Source of the DNA: Collinsella sp.
Lineage (GTDB): Bacteria > Actinomycetota > Coriobacteriia > Coriobacteriales > Coriobacteriaceae
Assembly (NCBI GenBank): GCA_022745215.1
Contig: JAIIWC010000006.1
Span: 1-47,036, forward strand
Direction: 5' to 3'
Length of the DNA stretch: 47,036 nt
A program made the position numbers and the translations under genes. The first letter of the stretch is position 1; each line of letters begins with the position of its first letter. Below are positions 22,987 through 32,620 of the stretch, one piece after another. The notes below the pieces were generated by a model. It did no database searches, had not been told where the DNA came from, and saw nothing but the letters and a program-made list of their open reading frames with translations.

Positions 22987-23814
22987 CTAAGCATGAGCCA
23001 GCGACGACTCGATCGCCTGGACTAGAAACGCCGTGGCCCCGGTGCCGCATGGCTTGTCGTAGTAGTCTACAAAGCGCTGGTCGGCAAGATAGCCGCGTGC
23101 GAGGCCCCGGTACGCTTCATCTTGGGGTTCGCTGCCCCAGTTGAGGCCAATCCAGCGACGGTGCATTACGACAAGCTTGCGGGCCTCATCGCTCTTTGGG
23201 TCGCCATCGTCCATGGCGATCGAGAGCTGGCCCAAAATGGCGCGCTCAAGCTCCTTCATGTCGTTCCATGTCTGAGGGTCCATGTCTAGCAGCGCTTCGT
23301 TTGCCGCATCGACGGCTTCGTCACCATAGCGCGCCCGGGCCTCGGCACCGTAGCGCTCCTCGTTTTCCTGAACGGTGCGCCAGCGCTCCAGTTGCGGCAG
23401 GACGGCGCCCATGAGCGAGACGGCTTCGTCGAGCGACATGCCGGTGTTTTGTGCCAGGCGCGGGGCACAATCCTCGATCATTGCCTCCATGGTGGTCTCG
23501 TAGGTGTACTTGCCGTGGTCGTAGCACCATTTGCAGTAATGGTCGGTCGTGGCGCCCGTGGCGTCGGTGCCGCAGTCATCGGGCGTGAGCAGCATGCCGC
23601 AGCTCTCGCAGTAGTGTTCGGGCATTTCGAGCAGGTGAGACAGTGGCTCTCCGGTTACGGCAGCAATGAGCTTCATCATATCGATGCCCGGCGTGACCTC
23701 GTCGCGCTCCCAGCGGCTGATGGCTTGGCGCGTTACGTAGAGCTTGGCGGCAAGCTGCTCTTGGGTGAGATTGTTGGCGCGACGGACGGCGATGAGTTTT
23801 TCTGCAAAGGCCAT
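22987..23814 (-). CDS. XRE-type regulator with zinc ribbon and TipAS-like domain
   Basis: 275 residues from ATG 23814 (GAGAGGAG upstream). An N-terminal helix-turn-helix (about 5-60, LTQEQLAAKLYVTRQAISRW) is followed by a zinc ribbon (Cys69, 72, 94, 97 in CESCGMLL and YCKWCY). A TipAS-like domain (about 130-270) follows: EERYGAEARARYGDEAVDAA, AILGQLSIAMDDGDPKSDEA, and LVVMHRRWIGLNW. TipAS in TipAL-type proteins binds thiopeptides and other compounds but is normally attached to a MerR domain. Here the DNA-binding domain is of XRE type. It is divergent from trmO. The target genes are unknown. Confidence 0.85.
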   Translation of the reverse strand: MAFAEKLIAVRRANNLTQEQLAAKLYVTRQAISRWERDEVTPGIDMMKLIAAVTGEPLSHLLEMPEHYCESCGMLLTPDDCGTDATGATTDHYCKWCYDHGKYTYETTMEAMIEDCAPRLAQNTGMSLDEAVSLMGAVLPQLERWRTVQENEERYGAEARARYGDEAVDAANEALLDMDPQTWNDMKELERAILGQLSIAMDDGDPKSDEARKLVVMHRRWIGLNWGSEPQDEAYRGLARGYLADQRFVDYYDKPCGTGATAFLVQAIESSLAHA

Positions 23815-23955
23815 GACGGCTCCTCTCTGCTGGTTGATGGCTTAAGCATACGCGGCGGTAGGCACCCTTCCAAGCAACCGTTGGTTGCACGTTCGGCGAC
23901 CGCGGTGGGGGATTGCGCGCAGCGCCTCGTGCGCCCATGCCGTACAATGACCGGC

Positions 23956-24693
23956 ATGGAACCTATCGCACACATACATACCGATCTGCCGCAGAAGTTC
24001 GGCATTCCGCGCAACAGCTTTTTGGCGCCTCATCTACATGGGCGCATTGTCTTTGAGCCGGAGTTTGCCTCTAACGCTGCGGTTGCAGGGCTCGAGTCCT
24101 TCTCGCACTTATGGCTGCTTTGGCGTTTTGAAAATGGAACGCCCGGTGGCACGGCAGAAGACATCGCCGCCGATGTCAAAACGCAGGACAAAGCCGGCAC
24201 CAATGCCAAGTGGTCAAAGACCGTGCGTCCGCCGCGCCTGGGTGGCGCCGAGCGCGTGGGCGTGTTTGCCACGCGTAGTCCGTTTCGCCCCAATCCCATC
24301 GGCCTTACCTGTGTAAAGCTCGACCGCGTTGAGCTCACGGCTGACGGTCCCATCATCCACGTGCTGGGAGCCGACTTGCGCGACGGCACGCCCATCTACG
24401 ACATCAAACCCTACATTCCGTTCGCGGACTGCCACTCCGACGCGACGGGCGGCTGGATCGAGGACAGCCCGTGGCAAGAGCTCAACGTCGAATTCCCGCA
24501 AACGCTGCAAGACAAGGTCCCGTCCACAAAACTGCCCGGTCTGATCGAGGTCCTTCGCCAAGATCCGCGCCGTGCTGGAAGCAAGCACGAGCCCGATCGC
24601 GTTTACCACCTGGCTTACGCCGGGCTCGATATTTCGTTTACGGTCGATGGGACACAGCTGACCGTAACGGCCGTCACCGAAGCTCAGGACTAG
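23956..24693 (+). CDS. trmO: tRNA N6-threonylcarbamoyladenosine methyltransferase TrmO
   Basis: 245 residues from ATG 23956 (MEPIAHIHTDLPQKFGIPRN); ATG 23947 is an alternative. The TsaA/VirR/YaeB family blocks are present: GLESFSHLWLLWRF, RPPRLGG, FATRSPFRPNPIGLTCVKLD and DLRDGTPIYDIKPYIPFADC. The enzyme methylates t6A at position 37 of certain tRNAs, using SAM bound to a beta-barrel fold. Family length is normal. The promoter-like TACAAT (23943-23948) lies next to the start. Confidence 0.93.
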   Translation: MEPIAHIHTDLPQKFGIPRNSFLAPHLHGRIVFEPEFASNAAVAGLESFSHLWLLWRFENGTPGGTAEDIAADVKTQDKAGTNAKWSKTVRPPRLGGAERVGVFATRSPFRPNPIGLTCVKLDRVELTADGPIIHVLGADLRDGTPIYDIKPYIPFADCHSDATGGWIEDSPWQELNVEFPQTLQDKVPSTKLPGLIEVLRQDPRRAGSKHEPDRVYHLAYAGLDISFTVDGTQLTVTAVTEAQD

Positions 24694-24805
24694 CTGGCCG
24701 CCCGCCCTCATCAGTCAAATTCAACCCCAAAACCCGTGCCAAAGCCGTCCATCCTGGTGGACAATAACGCCTACCGAACCAATCCACTTTGCACGGGAGC
24801 CCAGC

Positions 24806-26020
24806 ATGAAATACGACTTCACCTCGCTTATCGACCGCCACGGTATGGATGCCATCGCCGTTGACTCCTGGGGCGAGATCCCCGGTATGGCGCCAAACGC
24901 ACCCGATGAGGGCTTCGACCGCATCCCGATGTGGGTGGCGGATATGAACTTTGCGACGGTGCCGACGGTTCAGGAACACATCATTCAGCGTGCCCAGCAC
25001 CCTATGTTTGGCTACTTTGATCCGCGCGCCGAGTACTTCGACAGCATCATCGAGTGGCAGAGCCGTCGCAACGGCGTTGAGGGCCTGGCGCCCGAGCACA
25101 TCGGTTACGAGAACGGCGTGCTGGGCGGGGTCGTGTCGACGTTACGTGCCTATGTGCAGCCGGGCGATGCGGTGCTCGTTCACAGCCCCACCTACATCGG
25201 CTTCACCAAGTCCATTGAAGCCGCTGGCTATCGCATTGTCCACAGCCCGCTTAAGCTCGACGAGCAGGGCGTGTGGCGCATGGATTTTGAGGACATGGAG
25301 CGCAAGCTCGAGCAAAACCACATCCATGCTGCGGTGTTCTGCTCGCCGCACAACCCCTGCGGGCGCGTGTGGGAGCGCGACGAGATCGAGCGCGCCATGG
25401 ACATCTATCGCCAGCACGATTGCGTGGTGGTCTCGGATGAGATCTGGTCCGACATCATCCGTCCTGGGCACAAGCACATCCCGACGCAGTCGGTGAGCGA
25501 GGACGCCCGCATGCGCACGGTCGCCCTCTACGCACCGAGCAAGACCTTCAACCTCGCGGGCCTAGTCGGCAGCTATCACATCATCTACAACGAGACGCTG
25601 CGCGACCGCGTGTGCGCCGTGTCCAACAAGACTCACTACAACGAGATGAACGTCCTCTCGATGCATGCGCTCATCGGTGCCTATCAGCCGCAGGGCTACG
25701 GGTGGGTGGACGAGCTCAACGAGGTCATCAAGGGCAACGTTGACTACTTCTGCGATTACGTGGACGAGCATTTTGAGGGCGTGTCCTATGCACGTCCGCA
25801 GGGCACCTACATGGTGTTCCTGGACTGCACGGAGTGGTGCCGCGAACACGGCCGTGACATCCAGTGGCTGCTCGACGAGGGCGCGCGCGTGGGCGTAGGC
25901 TATCAGGACGGCCGTCCATTCCACGGGCCCTGCCATATTCGCGTGAATCTGGCGCTGCCGCTTTCGCGCGTGCAGGAGGCGTGCGAGCGCCTGAATCGCT
26001 ACGTTTTTAATGCACGGTAA
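24806..26020 (+). CDS. MalY/PatB-type PLP C-S lyase (aminotransferase fold)
   Basis: 404 residues. The PLP lysine is Lys246 in YAPSKTFNLAGL. Other fold-type I blocks are PMWVADMNFATVPTVQEHII, PHNPCGRVW and VVVSDEIWSDI. MalY/PatB proteins cleave cystathionine and related C-S bonds, giving homocysteine, pyruvate and ammonia or H2S; some act as regulators. The gene stands alone, with a GACAATAAC -10-like motif before the start and a hairpin after the stop. Confidence 0.92.
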   Translation: MKYDFTSLIDRHGMDAIAVDSWGEIPGMAPNAPDEGFDRIPMWVADMNFATVPTVQEHIIQRAQHPMFGYFDPRAEYFDSIIEWQSRRNGVEGLAPEHIGYENGVLGGVVSTLRAYVQPGDAVLVHSPTYIGFTKSIEAAGYRIVHSPLKLDEQGVWRMDFEDMERKLEQNHIHAAVFCSPHNPCGRVWERDEIERAMDIYRQHDCVVVSDEIWSDIIRPGHKHIPTQSVSEDARMRTVALYAPSKTFNLAGLVGSYHIIYNETLRDRVCAVSNKTHYNEMNVLSMHALIGAYQPQGYGWVDELNEVIKGNVDYFCDYVDEHFEGVSYARPQGTYMVFLDCTEWCREHGRDIQWLLDEGARVGVGYQDGRPFHGPCHIRVNLALPLSRVQEACERLNRYVFNAR

Positions 26021-26032
26021 GTGTGCGCTGCA

Positions 26033-26070
26033 TGCGGGGCCTTCTGCCAAGTCGGCTAGAAGGCCCCGCA
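26033..26070 (+). terminator. Hairpin after the MalY-type gene
   Basis: TGCGGGGCCTTCT (26033-26045) pairs with AGAAGGCCCCGCA (26058-26070) around GCCAAGTCGGCT. No T-run follows, so termination efficiency is uncertain. Confidence 0.5.
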
Positions 26071-26164
26071 GGGTAAAGCGTCTGTAACCATTGGGCGCTC
26101 GAGTGGTTTCATTTGCTATTATTTTTAACCATTTGAGTCTGTAAGCAGGATCGTCTGGAGCTCG

Positions 26165-27034
26165 ATGAAAAGACATCGCCGCTCGGTTGCCATATCGTTG
26201 TTTGGTGCGCTTGCGGTAGCGTGTGCCTTTGTCGTAGCGATAGCCGGCTGTTCTGGGTCGAATGACGAAGCCTCGACGTCTGCATCAAAAGGTCTGGACG
26301 CCTCGCAGGTCAAGGACGACGACCTTAAGACGCTCAACGTCGGAAGCGACCTCTATCCACCGTTTGTGTATACCGATGAGTACGGCGATATCGTTGGCCT
26401 GGATGTCGAGATATTGACCGAGGCTTTGGCCCGCATTGGTTACAAGCCAAAATACCAGCTGATCGACTGGGAAAAGAAGAAAGAGCTGCTGGCGAGCGGC
26501 GAGCTCGATTGTGTCATGGGTAGCTTTAGTATGACGGGTCGCGAAAGCGAGTATCGCTGGGCCGGTCCGTACCTTGCGAGCCGCCAGGTGGTCGCGGTCA
26601 ATCCCGAAAGCGACATCTACACGCTCGCCGATCTTGAGGGCAGGGTCGTGGGGGTGCAGTCCACCACCAAGCCCGAGGGCATTTTGCTCAACCGTACCAA
26701 TGGAAAGGTTCCGCAAATCAAGGGGCTCTACAGCTTCTCGGACCGCTCATACCTGAACCCGGCGCTCGTCGAGGGCCTGGTCGACGCTATCGCCGCACAT
26801 GAGTCCTCGCTGCTCACCTATGAAAAAGACTATGGCGTGACGTATCGCATTCTGAACGAGCCGCTGCTGGAGGTTGGTTTGGGCACCGCTTTCGATATCA
26901 ACGACACGCGCGGTATCGACGTTAAACTCACCCATGCCTACCAAGAAATGCTTGCCGATGGCACCATGGAACGCCTGGTGTCAAAGTACTTTGATGACCC
27001 CTCACCATTTTTGAATATGGAGGGCCTGTCGTGA
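26165..27034 (+). CDS. Solute-binding lipoprotein (type 3, amino-acid type)
   Basis: 289 residues. The signal peptide ends in the lipobox VAIAGC (Cys29). A bilobal SBP_bac_3 domain follows (about 55-280), with NVGSDLYPPFVYTDEYGDIV, DLDCVMGSFSMTGRE, and VVGVQSTTKPEG. There is no permease nearby. The stop overlaps the GTG of the following hybrid kinase (GTGA), so the protein is made with a sensor and probably presents a ligand to it rather than to a transporter. Confidence 0.92.
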   Translation: MKRHRRSVAISLFGALAVACAFVVAIAGCSGSNDEASTSASKGLDASQVKDDDLKTLNVGSDLYPPFVYTDEYGDIVGLDVEILTEALARIGYKPKYQLIDWEKKKELLASGELDCVMGSFSMTGRESEYRWAGPYLASRQVVAVNPESDIYTLADLEGRVVGVQSTTKPEGILLNRTNGKVPQIKGLYSFSDRSYLNPALVEGLVDAIAAHESSLLTYEKDYGVTYRILNEPLLEVGLGTAFDINDTRGIDVKLTHAYQEMLADGTMERLVSKYFDDPSPFLNMEGLS

Positions 27035-29223
27035 TCGATGCGCCCGACTACACCGCTCAGGAGCAGGGCAATCATTCGACCTGGGTATGGCTCCTTGCCG
27101 CCCTGGTGGGGGTAGCACTCTCGGCTGTCGCCGGCATGATGAGCTACGGTTACACGACGGCCCAGGCCGAGCAGCGCTTTGCCGACGTTGTCGATTACGT
27201 GGCGACGCAGAGCCTTTCCTACGATGCGTTTAACAGCGCCTATGCGACCAAAAACCTGACTCGCGTGATGGAGATTGCCGGAGAGGTGGCGCGCGATATA
27301 AAGCGCGACGGCTCGGTGGATAACGCCGCGCTGGAGCAATATGCTGACCAGTTCAACGTGAGCGCACTGATCGTGACGGACGCATCGGGCAACTTGATGT
27401 CCGAGTCCTCGACGGATGACGTGGGCTACGAATCGCTTGCTACGTATCTCAAAGAAGCGCCCGTGCTGGAGGTGGCAACCCATCCGCTTAAGTCCTATAC
27501 CGATCGTATTACGCTTGCGGATGATTCGGTTGCAGACATCGGTTGCGTGACTCGGCAGGATGGCGAGGGTATCGTTATCGCGGTAAGGCATCAGAGCGCG
27601 AAGGCAGTTGCAAGCAATACACTCAAACTGCAGAGCCTGCTCGAAGGCTATGAAACCATCGATAGCGGCAATATCGTGATCGAAAACGATGGCAAGGTCG
27701 TTGCGACCAATGCCGTCGAACCCACCGTATTGGGCGTGTTCGACCTGCCCGCGACGGACGCCATTATTGTCGACGAAATTAAGGATCGATGCCTGCCCGG
27801 CAAAGTCCGACTGGTCAACGTCAACGGCGAGTGGTATTTGGGCACATACGGCAAAGCGCAAAAATTCTACGTGTACACCTATGCCTCGGCGCAGCGCTAC
27901 TTTGAGGTCGTCGCGGCTGTCGCTGCCGGCGTGCTGGTGCTCTACAGCGGTGTTGTAGCCACTGTTGTGATGGTGCGTCGCCGCGCTGATCGTCGACGTT
28001 TGACGGACTTGCTGCAGCAGGAGCGCGACTATGGCGACAAGCTGGCAAAGGCGGCGCGTGAGGCCTCGTCTGCCAACTCGGCAAAGACGGAGTTCCTGCG
28101 TCGCATGAGCCACGATCTGCGCACGCCCATCAACGGCATCCGCGGTATGGTTGAGGTTGGCGATGCCAATGCGGACGATCTGCAAAAGCAGACCGAGTGT
28201 CGTTCAAAGATCTGGACGGCATCGGGACTGCTGCTCGACCTTGCGAATGAGGCGCTCGATATGAGTCGCCTGGAGAGCGGGCAGGTCGACCTGGAGCTTG
28301 TTCCTACAAATTTGGTGACCCTCAACCACGAGGTGCGCGATATTCTGGAGCGCCAGGCCGAGGAGCGCCTGGTGACAATTATCTGCGATCAGCAGACGCT
28401 TAATCATCCCTATGCGCGGGTGAGCGTGACGCACCTCAAACGCTTGTTGCTCAATATTGCCGGCAATGCCGTCAAGTACAATCGCCGGGGCGGCTATGTT
28501 CGCCTGGTGTGCCGCGAGGTGGAGCCAGCGGATGGCGTTCCTGTCTATGAATACACGATTGCCGATAACGGTATTGGCATGAGCGAGGAGTTTCAACAGC
28601 ACCTCTACGAGCCGTTTTGTCGCGAGGAGCAGCAGGTGGAAGGCGCTTCATCGGGAACTGGCCTGGGTGCGCCTATTGCTAAACAGTTGGTCGAGCTTAT
28701 GGGCGGAACCATGAGCTTTTCGAGCATTTTGGGGCAGGGGACGACGTTTACCATCCGTCTGCCGTTTGAGAAGTGCACGCGCTCCGAGATTCCTCAGGCT
28801 GTGCGCGTAGATGCGGGCGACGGCGATGCGCTCCAGGGCCTGCGCGTTTTGCTCGTAGAGGATAACGACCTGAATGCCGAGATTGCGCAGTTTACGCTCG
28901 ATCGTGCCGGTGCCATCGTGACGTACGCCAAGGATGGCGAGTCCGCCGTCGAGACGTTTGCCGCGAGCGCGCCGTATGAGTACGACGTGGTGCTTATGGA
29001 CATCATGATGCCTGGTATCGATGGCCTCGAGGCCACGCGCCAAATCCGAGCGCTCAATCGCGAGGATGCGACGACCACGCCGATCATCGCCGTGAGCGCC
29101 AATGCTTTCGCGGACGATCGCAGGCTCTCGCGCGAGGCGGGCATGAACGCGCATCTGAGCAAGCCTGTGAGTGCACAGGAGCTCGTAGAGGCGCTTGCGC
29201 ACATAGCCGCCGACGCTTCATAA
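27031..29223 (+). CDS. Hybrid sensor histidine kinase/response regulator
   Basis: 730 residues from GTG 27031. Membrane helices at about 17-37 and 291-316 flank an extracytoplasmic Cache-like domain. HisKA has His361 in MSHDLRTPINGI. HATPase has the N box NIAGNAVKYN, ADNGIGMSEE and SGTGLGAPIAKQ (the usual Leu-Ala after GLG reads Ala-Pro). A receiver domain (about 605-725) has Asp657 in VVLMDIMMPGIDG and the Lys in LSKP. There is no histidine phosphotransfer domain or output gene beside it, so phosphate must go to a partner elsewhere. The lipoprotein encoded just upstream is the likely ligand sensor. Confidence 0.93.
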   Translation: MIDAPDYTAQEQGNHSTWVWLLAALVGVALSAVAGMMSYGYTTAQAEQRFADVVDYVATQSLSYDAFNSAYATKNLTRVMEIAGEVARDIKRDGSVDNAALEQYADQFNVSALIVTDASGNLMSESSTDDVGYESLATYLKEAPVLEVATHPLKSYTDRITLADDSVADIGCVTRQDGEGIVIAVRHQSAKAVASNTLKLQSLLEGYETIDSGNIVIENDGKVVATNAVEPTVLGVFDLPATDAIIVDEIKDRCLPGKVRLVNVNGEWYLGTYGKAQKFYVYTYASAQRYFEVVAAVAAGVLVLYSGVVATVVMVRRRADRRRLTDLLQQERDYGDKLAKAAREASSANSAKTEFLRRMSHDLRTPINGIRGMVEVGDANADDLQKQTECRSKIWTASGLLLDLANEALDMSRLESGQVDLELVPTNLVTLNHEVRDILERQAEERLVTIICDQQTLNHPYARVSVTHLKRLLLNIAGNAVKYNRRGGYVRLVCREVEPADGVPVYEYTIADNGIGMSEEFQQHLYEPFCREEQQVEGASSGTGLGAPIAKQLVELMGGTMSFSSILGQGTTFTIRLPFEKCTRSEIPQAVRVDAGDGDALQGLRVLLVEDNDLNAEIAQFTLDRAGAIVTYAKDGESAVETFAASAPYEYDVVLMDIMMPGIDGLEATRQIRALNREDATTTPIIAVSANAFADDRRLSREAGMNAHLSKPVSAQELVEALAHIAADAS

Positions 29224-29225
29224 GC

Positions 29226-29265
29226 ATATGGCCCGGTTCCAATGTTGGTTGGAACCGGGCCATAT
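29226..29265 (+). terminator. Terminator after the hybrid kinase
   Basis: ATATGGCCCGGTTCCAA pairs with TTGGAACCGGGCCATAT with a six-base loop and is followed by TGCTCTTTG. It directly follows the stop codon. Confidence 0.75.
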
Positions 29266-29293
29266 TGCTCTTTGTGAGACCTGCTTTTAGGGC

Positions 29294-29773
29294 TTACTTC
29301 TCGTGAATCTGCTTGCCGCAGAGATGCTCAATCGTAATTTCGTACAGCTGAACGCCCTTGATGTCCTTGGCGATTTCCTCCTCGACCTCTTCGGCGGTGG
29401 GGTAGTACTTGAGCGCGAGCTCACGGACCTTGTTCTCGATAAATGCGGGGGTGTCATTCGCTAGGCGGCAACGGCCAAAGACAACGGTGCTCTGCACGTA
29501 GGGCGCCCAATCGTCGTCCTTGTACCAGTCGTTGCCGTAGACGGTAAAACAGACCTTGTCGTCACGCTTGAGAGCGTCGACCTTGTGGCCCGCCTTGGCG
29601 CCGTGGAAGTAAATCTTGTCGTGCTCAGCGTCAAAGAAGTAGTTGACGGGAATGGCGTACGGATAGCCATCGTCGCCGTTGACGGCAAAGACGCCGCGTT
29701 TGCAGGTAGCGAGCAGCTCGCGCGCCGCCTCGTCGGTAATGGCGCGCTTCTTTCGGCGTAGGGGCCTAAACAT
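29294..29773 (-). CDS. PPOX-family flavin protein (pyridoxamine 5'-phosphate oxidase-like)
   Basis: 159 residues from ATG 29773 (AAAGGA nine bases upstream); a TTG six codons earlier is weaker. The FMN-binding barrel blocks are GVFAVNGDDGYPYAIPVNYF, KIYFHGAKAGHKVDAL and KVCFTVYGNDWY. The N-terminus is basic (FRPLRRKKRA). Such nitroimidazole-resistance (NimA)-like proteins bind flavin or heme, and the substrate is seldom known. It sits between two sensor kinases but is transcribed independently. Confidence 0.88.
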   Translation of the reverse strand: MFRPLRRKKRAITDEAARELLATCKRGVFAVNGDDGYPYAIPVNYFFDAEHDKIYFHGAKAGHKVDALKRDDKVCFTVYGNDWYKDDDWAPYVQSTVVFGRCRLANDTPAFIENKVRELALKYYPTAEEVEEEIAKDIKGVQLYEITIEHLCGKQIHEK

Positions 29774-29815
29774 CGCGGGATTCCTTTCCAATCGGGCATG
29801 GTTCTTGGAGAGAGA

Positions 29816-32620
29816 CTATAGCGAACTGGGACCGTGCTGCTTGATGCGGGCGAGAATGTTTTTGAGCTTGTCAAAATCGAGCGGCTTGGGCAGATGGGCG
29901 TTCATGCCGGCGTCGCGTGCGGCCTTGGCGTCCTCGGCAAAAGCGTTGGCGGTCAGCGCGATGATGGGGATGTCGGCGGCGTCGGGCTTGCCGCTCAGGC
30001 GAATCACGCGCGTTGCCTCATAACCGTCCATACCGGGCATCATGATGTCCATGAGGATGGCGTCAAAGCTGCCGGCGGGATGCGACAGGTACAGGTCGAC
30101 AGCCTCGTTGCCGTTGGCCGCGCGGGTCACCACAACGTCCTCGGATTCCAGCAGCGCCTGGGCAATTTCGGCATTCAGGTCGTTGTCTTCGGCGAGCAGG
30201 ACGTTCATGCCGGCAATCGAGCAGTTGGGCATTGCCTCGGCTGGCTTTATGTGGGCCCGAGGGTTCTTGTCGATATCGAGCGGAATCTGGACAGTGAACG
30301 TGCTGCCCACGCCGAGTTCGCTCGAGATCTCGATGGTGCCGCCCATCATGTCGATGAGCGATTTGACAATGGGCATGCCCATGCCGGTTCCCTGGAACTT
30401 GCTGCGGGCGTCGTCGCCCTCTTGGGCGAACGGCTCGTAGATATGCTTCAAAAACTCGGGCGTCATGCCAATGCCGGTGTCTTCGATGGTGAAACAAAAG
30501 AGTGCACGCGCGTCGTTGAGCGGTTTGACGGTGGAAGAGAAGGTGACGGTGCCGCCATGCTTGTTGTATTTGATGCTGTTGTCGAGCAGGTTGATGATGA
30601 TTCGGCGGATATGAGTGGGGCTGCCGATCATGCTCTGGTCGACAGCATAGGGCTCGCTGGCGTTGAGCAGCGTAATGCCACGGTCCGATGCGCGGAGTTT
30701 GCACAGCACCAAGGCATCGTCACAGAGCTCCTTGAGGTTGAACGATTCGTGCTCGAGTGTCACTTTGCGCTCCTCGATCCTGCCCATTTCGAGGATGTCG
30801 TTGATGAGCGAGAGCAGGTGGTTGGCAGCGACGCGCGCCTTGGCGCGGCTTTCGCGAGCGACCTTTATATCGCCCTCTTTCAATTCCTCAATCTCAATAA
30901 GGCCCAAGATGCCGTTGAGCGGTGTTCGGATGTCGTGGCTCATGCGCGTGAGGAACGCGGTCTTGGCGGCGTTGGCGGCGTCGGCTTTCTGCCGCTCTTT
31001 CCGCGCGCGTTGAAGCGACCAGACAAGGATGGCGATGCCGGTCAGCAAAATGCAGATGATAACGGTGGCAATGGCGGTGCGGTTGCGATAGAGGAATCGA
31101 AGTGTATCGGATTCTTGAGCCGAATACGATGTGGGGGAATAACTGTTCGCGGAGAGCGATTCGCCGGCATTGACGATACCCTTATTAATGATTCCTAAGA
31201 TCTGGGGATTGCCGCGCGAAATCAAGCACGATAGCTCTGCTGTGTTGGTGAGTTCCTGCGTTTCGAAATCTTCGATGTCGTAGGCGTCGCGGATGGTTTC
31301 CAGACGCGTGCTGGGGACAATGATGCAATTAGCCTGCCCCTTATTGAGGGCCTCGAGCATCTCGCTACCGCTTGGGTACTCGGTTACCGTCGCGTCGGGG
31401 AACAGGCTCTCGAGCTCAAAGCGGTTGACGATAGCGCTCTTTGTGCAAGCGATGTTCTTGAGGTCCTTGCTCAGGTCGTTGCTGCTGTGGATGGCGGTCA
31501 GGGAGACCGTTCCCGTCGAGTTTGACTGGATGACCCCCACCTGTTCGGCGAGCCAGTAGTCACGAAAGAATGGCAGGGCGACATCGATGGTGCCTTCTGA
31601 AAGGGCTTTGATCATTTGTTTGGTGTCTGCGATGGCGACTGTTTTAACGTTAATGCCAAACTTGTCGTGCAACGTCGTCGCGAGCGAGGCAAGCGACCCC
31701 TCCATTTCGCCATCGTCATTTTGCGTGCAGTAGGGGAGCTGGTTTGTAAGATAGCCGAGCGTGATGGTGTTGCCGTTTGCTTTGAGCCAAGCGGTCTCGG
31801 CACCGTCAAGTGATGATGACCCGCTGTTTTGGGCCGAGTAATTTGCTTTGACCTCGTCATTGTAGCGGGGGTTGAATCGGGCGATTGCCGCCATGGCGGC
31901 ATTGATATCGTCCATAAGGTCGGGGCGGCTTTTGGGAACGGCGAAATAGTAGTCGCTTGAGCCTACGTAGAACATGGGGGAGGCGCTAGGCGATGAGATC
32001 GTGTCGTTCATGATGATGGCGTTGACCTCGCCGTTTGCCAACGCATCGAAGAGGCCGCCGCCGGTGTCGATTTCTTTATAGGTGCAGGTAACGCCTTCGT
32101 CGGCGAGCCACTGCTGGCCGACGATAGTTTGCATAACGCCAGAGTTGCAGCCGATGGTGAGGCCTTGGAGCGCTTGGGGGTCGCCCTTGGCCAGATCGTC
32201 GCGGTCGGGCCTGGCGTAGATGTAGTAGCGCTCGGTGCCCTCGGGGTTCGAGGAAAAGAGCAGCTTCTGCTCGCGCTCTGCTGAATACGAGATGTTGGGC
32301 ATGAGGTCGATTTCGCCAGCCTCGAGCATGTCCATAAGCTCGGAGAAGGTGCCGCTAACGTATTCGTATTGCCAGCCCGGCGTGTAGTATGACAGCGTCT
32401 GCAGGTAGTCATAACCCCAGCCCGAAAGGCGCTCGCCCGGCGTGCCCTCCTGGAAGCCTTTGTTGTTGACGAGCCAGCCAACGCGGACCGTCTTGACCTG
32501 CTGATCGGAGTCGGCGGCAAAGGCGGGGGCGGGCATGATAGTGCTCAGTATGGCGAGCGCGGCAAGCGCGACGGCCAGGGTGCGATATAGAGCCAAGCGA
32601 AGGACGGCGGAAGGTTTCAC
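29816..32620 (-). CDS. Hybrid histidine kinase with two fused solute-binding domains
   Basis: 934 residues from GTG 32620, chosen because AGGA is seven bases upstream and a good signal sequence follows. ATG 32653 is less likely. In order: signal peptide (to about 36), two SBP_bac_3-like domains (about 42-265 and 280-480), a membrane helix (about 516-535), HisKA with His562 in MSHDIRTPLNGI, HATPase (NLLDNSIKYN, EDTGIGMTPE, QGTGMGMPIV), and a receiver with Asp858 in AILMDIMMPGMDG. The two binding domains outside the cell feed one kinase, like BvgS/EvgS-type sensors. No response-regulator output gene is adjacent. The GTGMGMPIV G2 box resembles the hybrid kinase at 27031. Confidence 0.92.
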   Translation of the reverse strand: MKPSAVLRLALYRTLAVALAALAILSTIMPAPAFAADSDQQVKTVRVGWLVNNKGFQEGTPGERLSGWGYDYLQTLSYYTPGWQYEYVSGTFSELMDMLEAGEIDLMPNISYSAEREQKLLFSSNPEGTERYYIYARPDRDDLAKGDPQALQGLTIGCNSGVMQTIVGQQWLADEGVTCTYKEIDTGGGLFDALANGEVNAIIMNDTISSPSASPMFYVGSSDYYFAVPKSRPDLMDDINAAMAAIARFNPRYNDEVKANYSAQNSGSSSLDGAETAWLKANGNTITLGYLTNQLPYCTQNDDGEMEGSLASLATTLHDKFGINVKTVAIADTKQMIKALSEGTIDVALPFFRDYWLAEQVGVIQSNSTGTVSLTAIHSSNDLSKDLKNIACTKSAIVNRFELESLFPDATVTEYPSGSEMLEALNKGQANCIIVPSTRLETIRDAYDIEDFETQELTNTAELSCLISRGNPQILGIINKGIVNAGESLSANSYSPTSYSAQESDTLRFLYRNRTAIATVIICILLTGIAILVWSLQRARKERQKADAANAAKTAFLTRMSHDIRTPLNGILGLIEIEELKEGDIKVARESRAKARVAANHLLSLINDILEMGRIEERKVTLEHESFNLKELCDDALVLCKLRASDRGITLLNASEPYAVDQSMIGSPTHIRRIIINLLDNSIKYNKHGGTVTFSSTVKPLNDARALFCFTIEDTGIGMTPEFLKHIYEPFAQEGDDARSKFQGTGMGMPIVKSLIDMMGGTIEISSELGVGSTFTVQIPLDIDKNPRAHIKPAEAMPNCSIAGMNVLLAEDNDLNAEIAQALLESEDVVVTRAANGNEAVDLYLSHPAGSFDAILMDIMMPGMDGYEATRVIRLSGKPDAADIPIIALTANAFAEDAKAARDAGMNAHLPKPLDFDKLKNILARIKQHGPSSL

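Noticed and set aside
26938..28185. Minus-strand frame of 415 codons
   Set aside because: Shadow of the hybrid kinase; no ribosome binding site or family resemblance.
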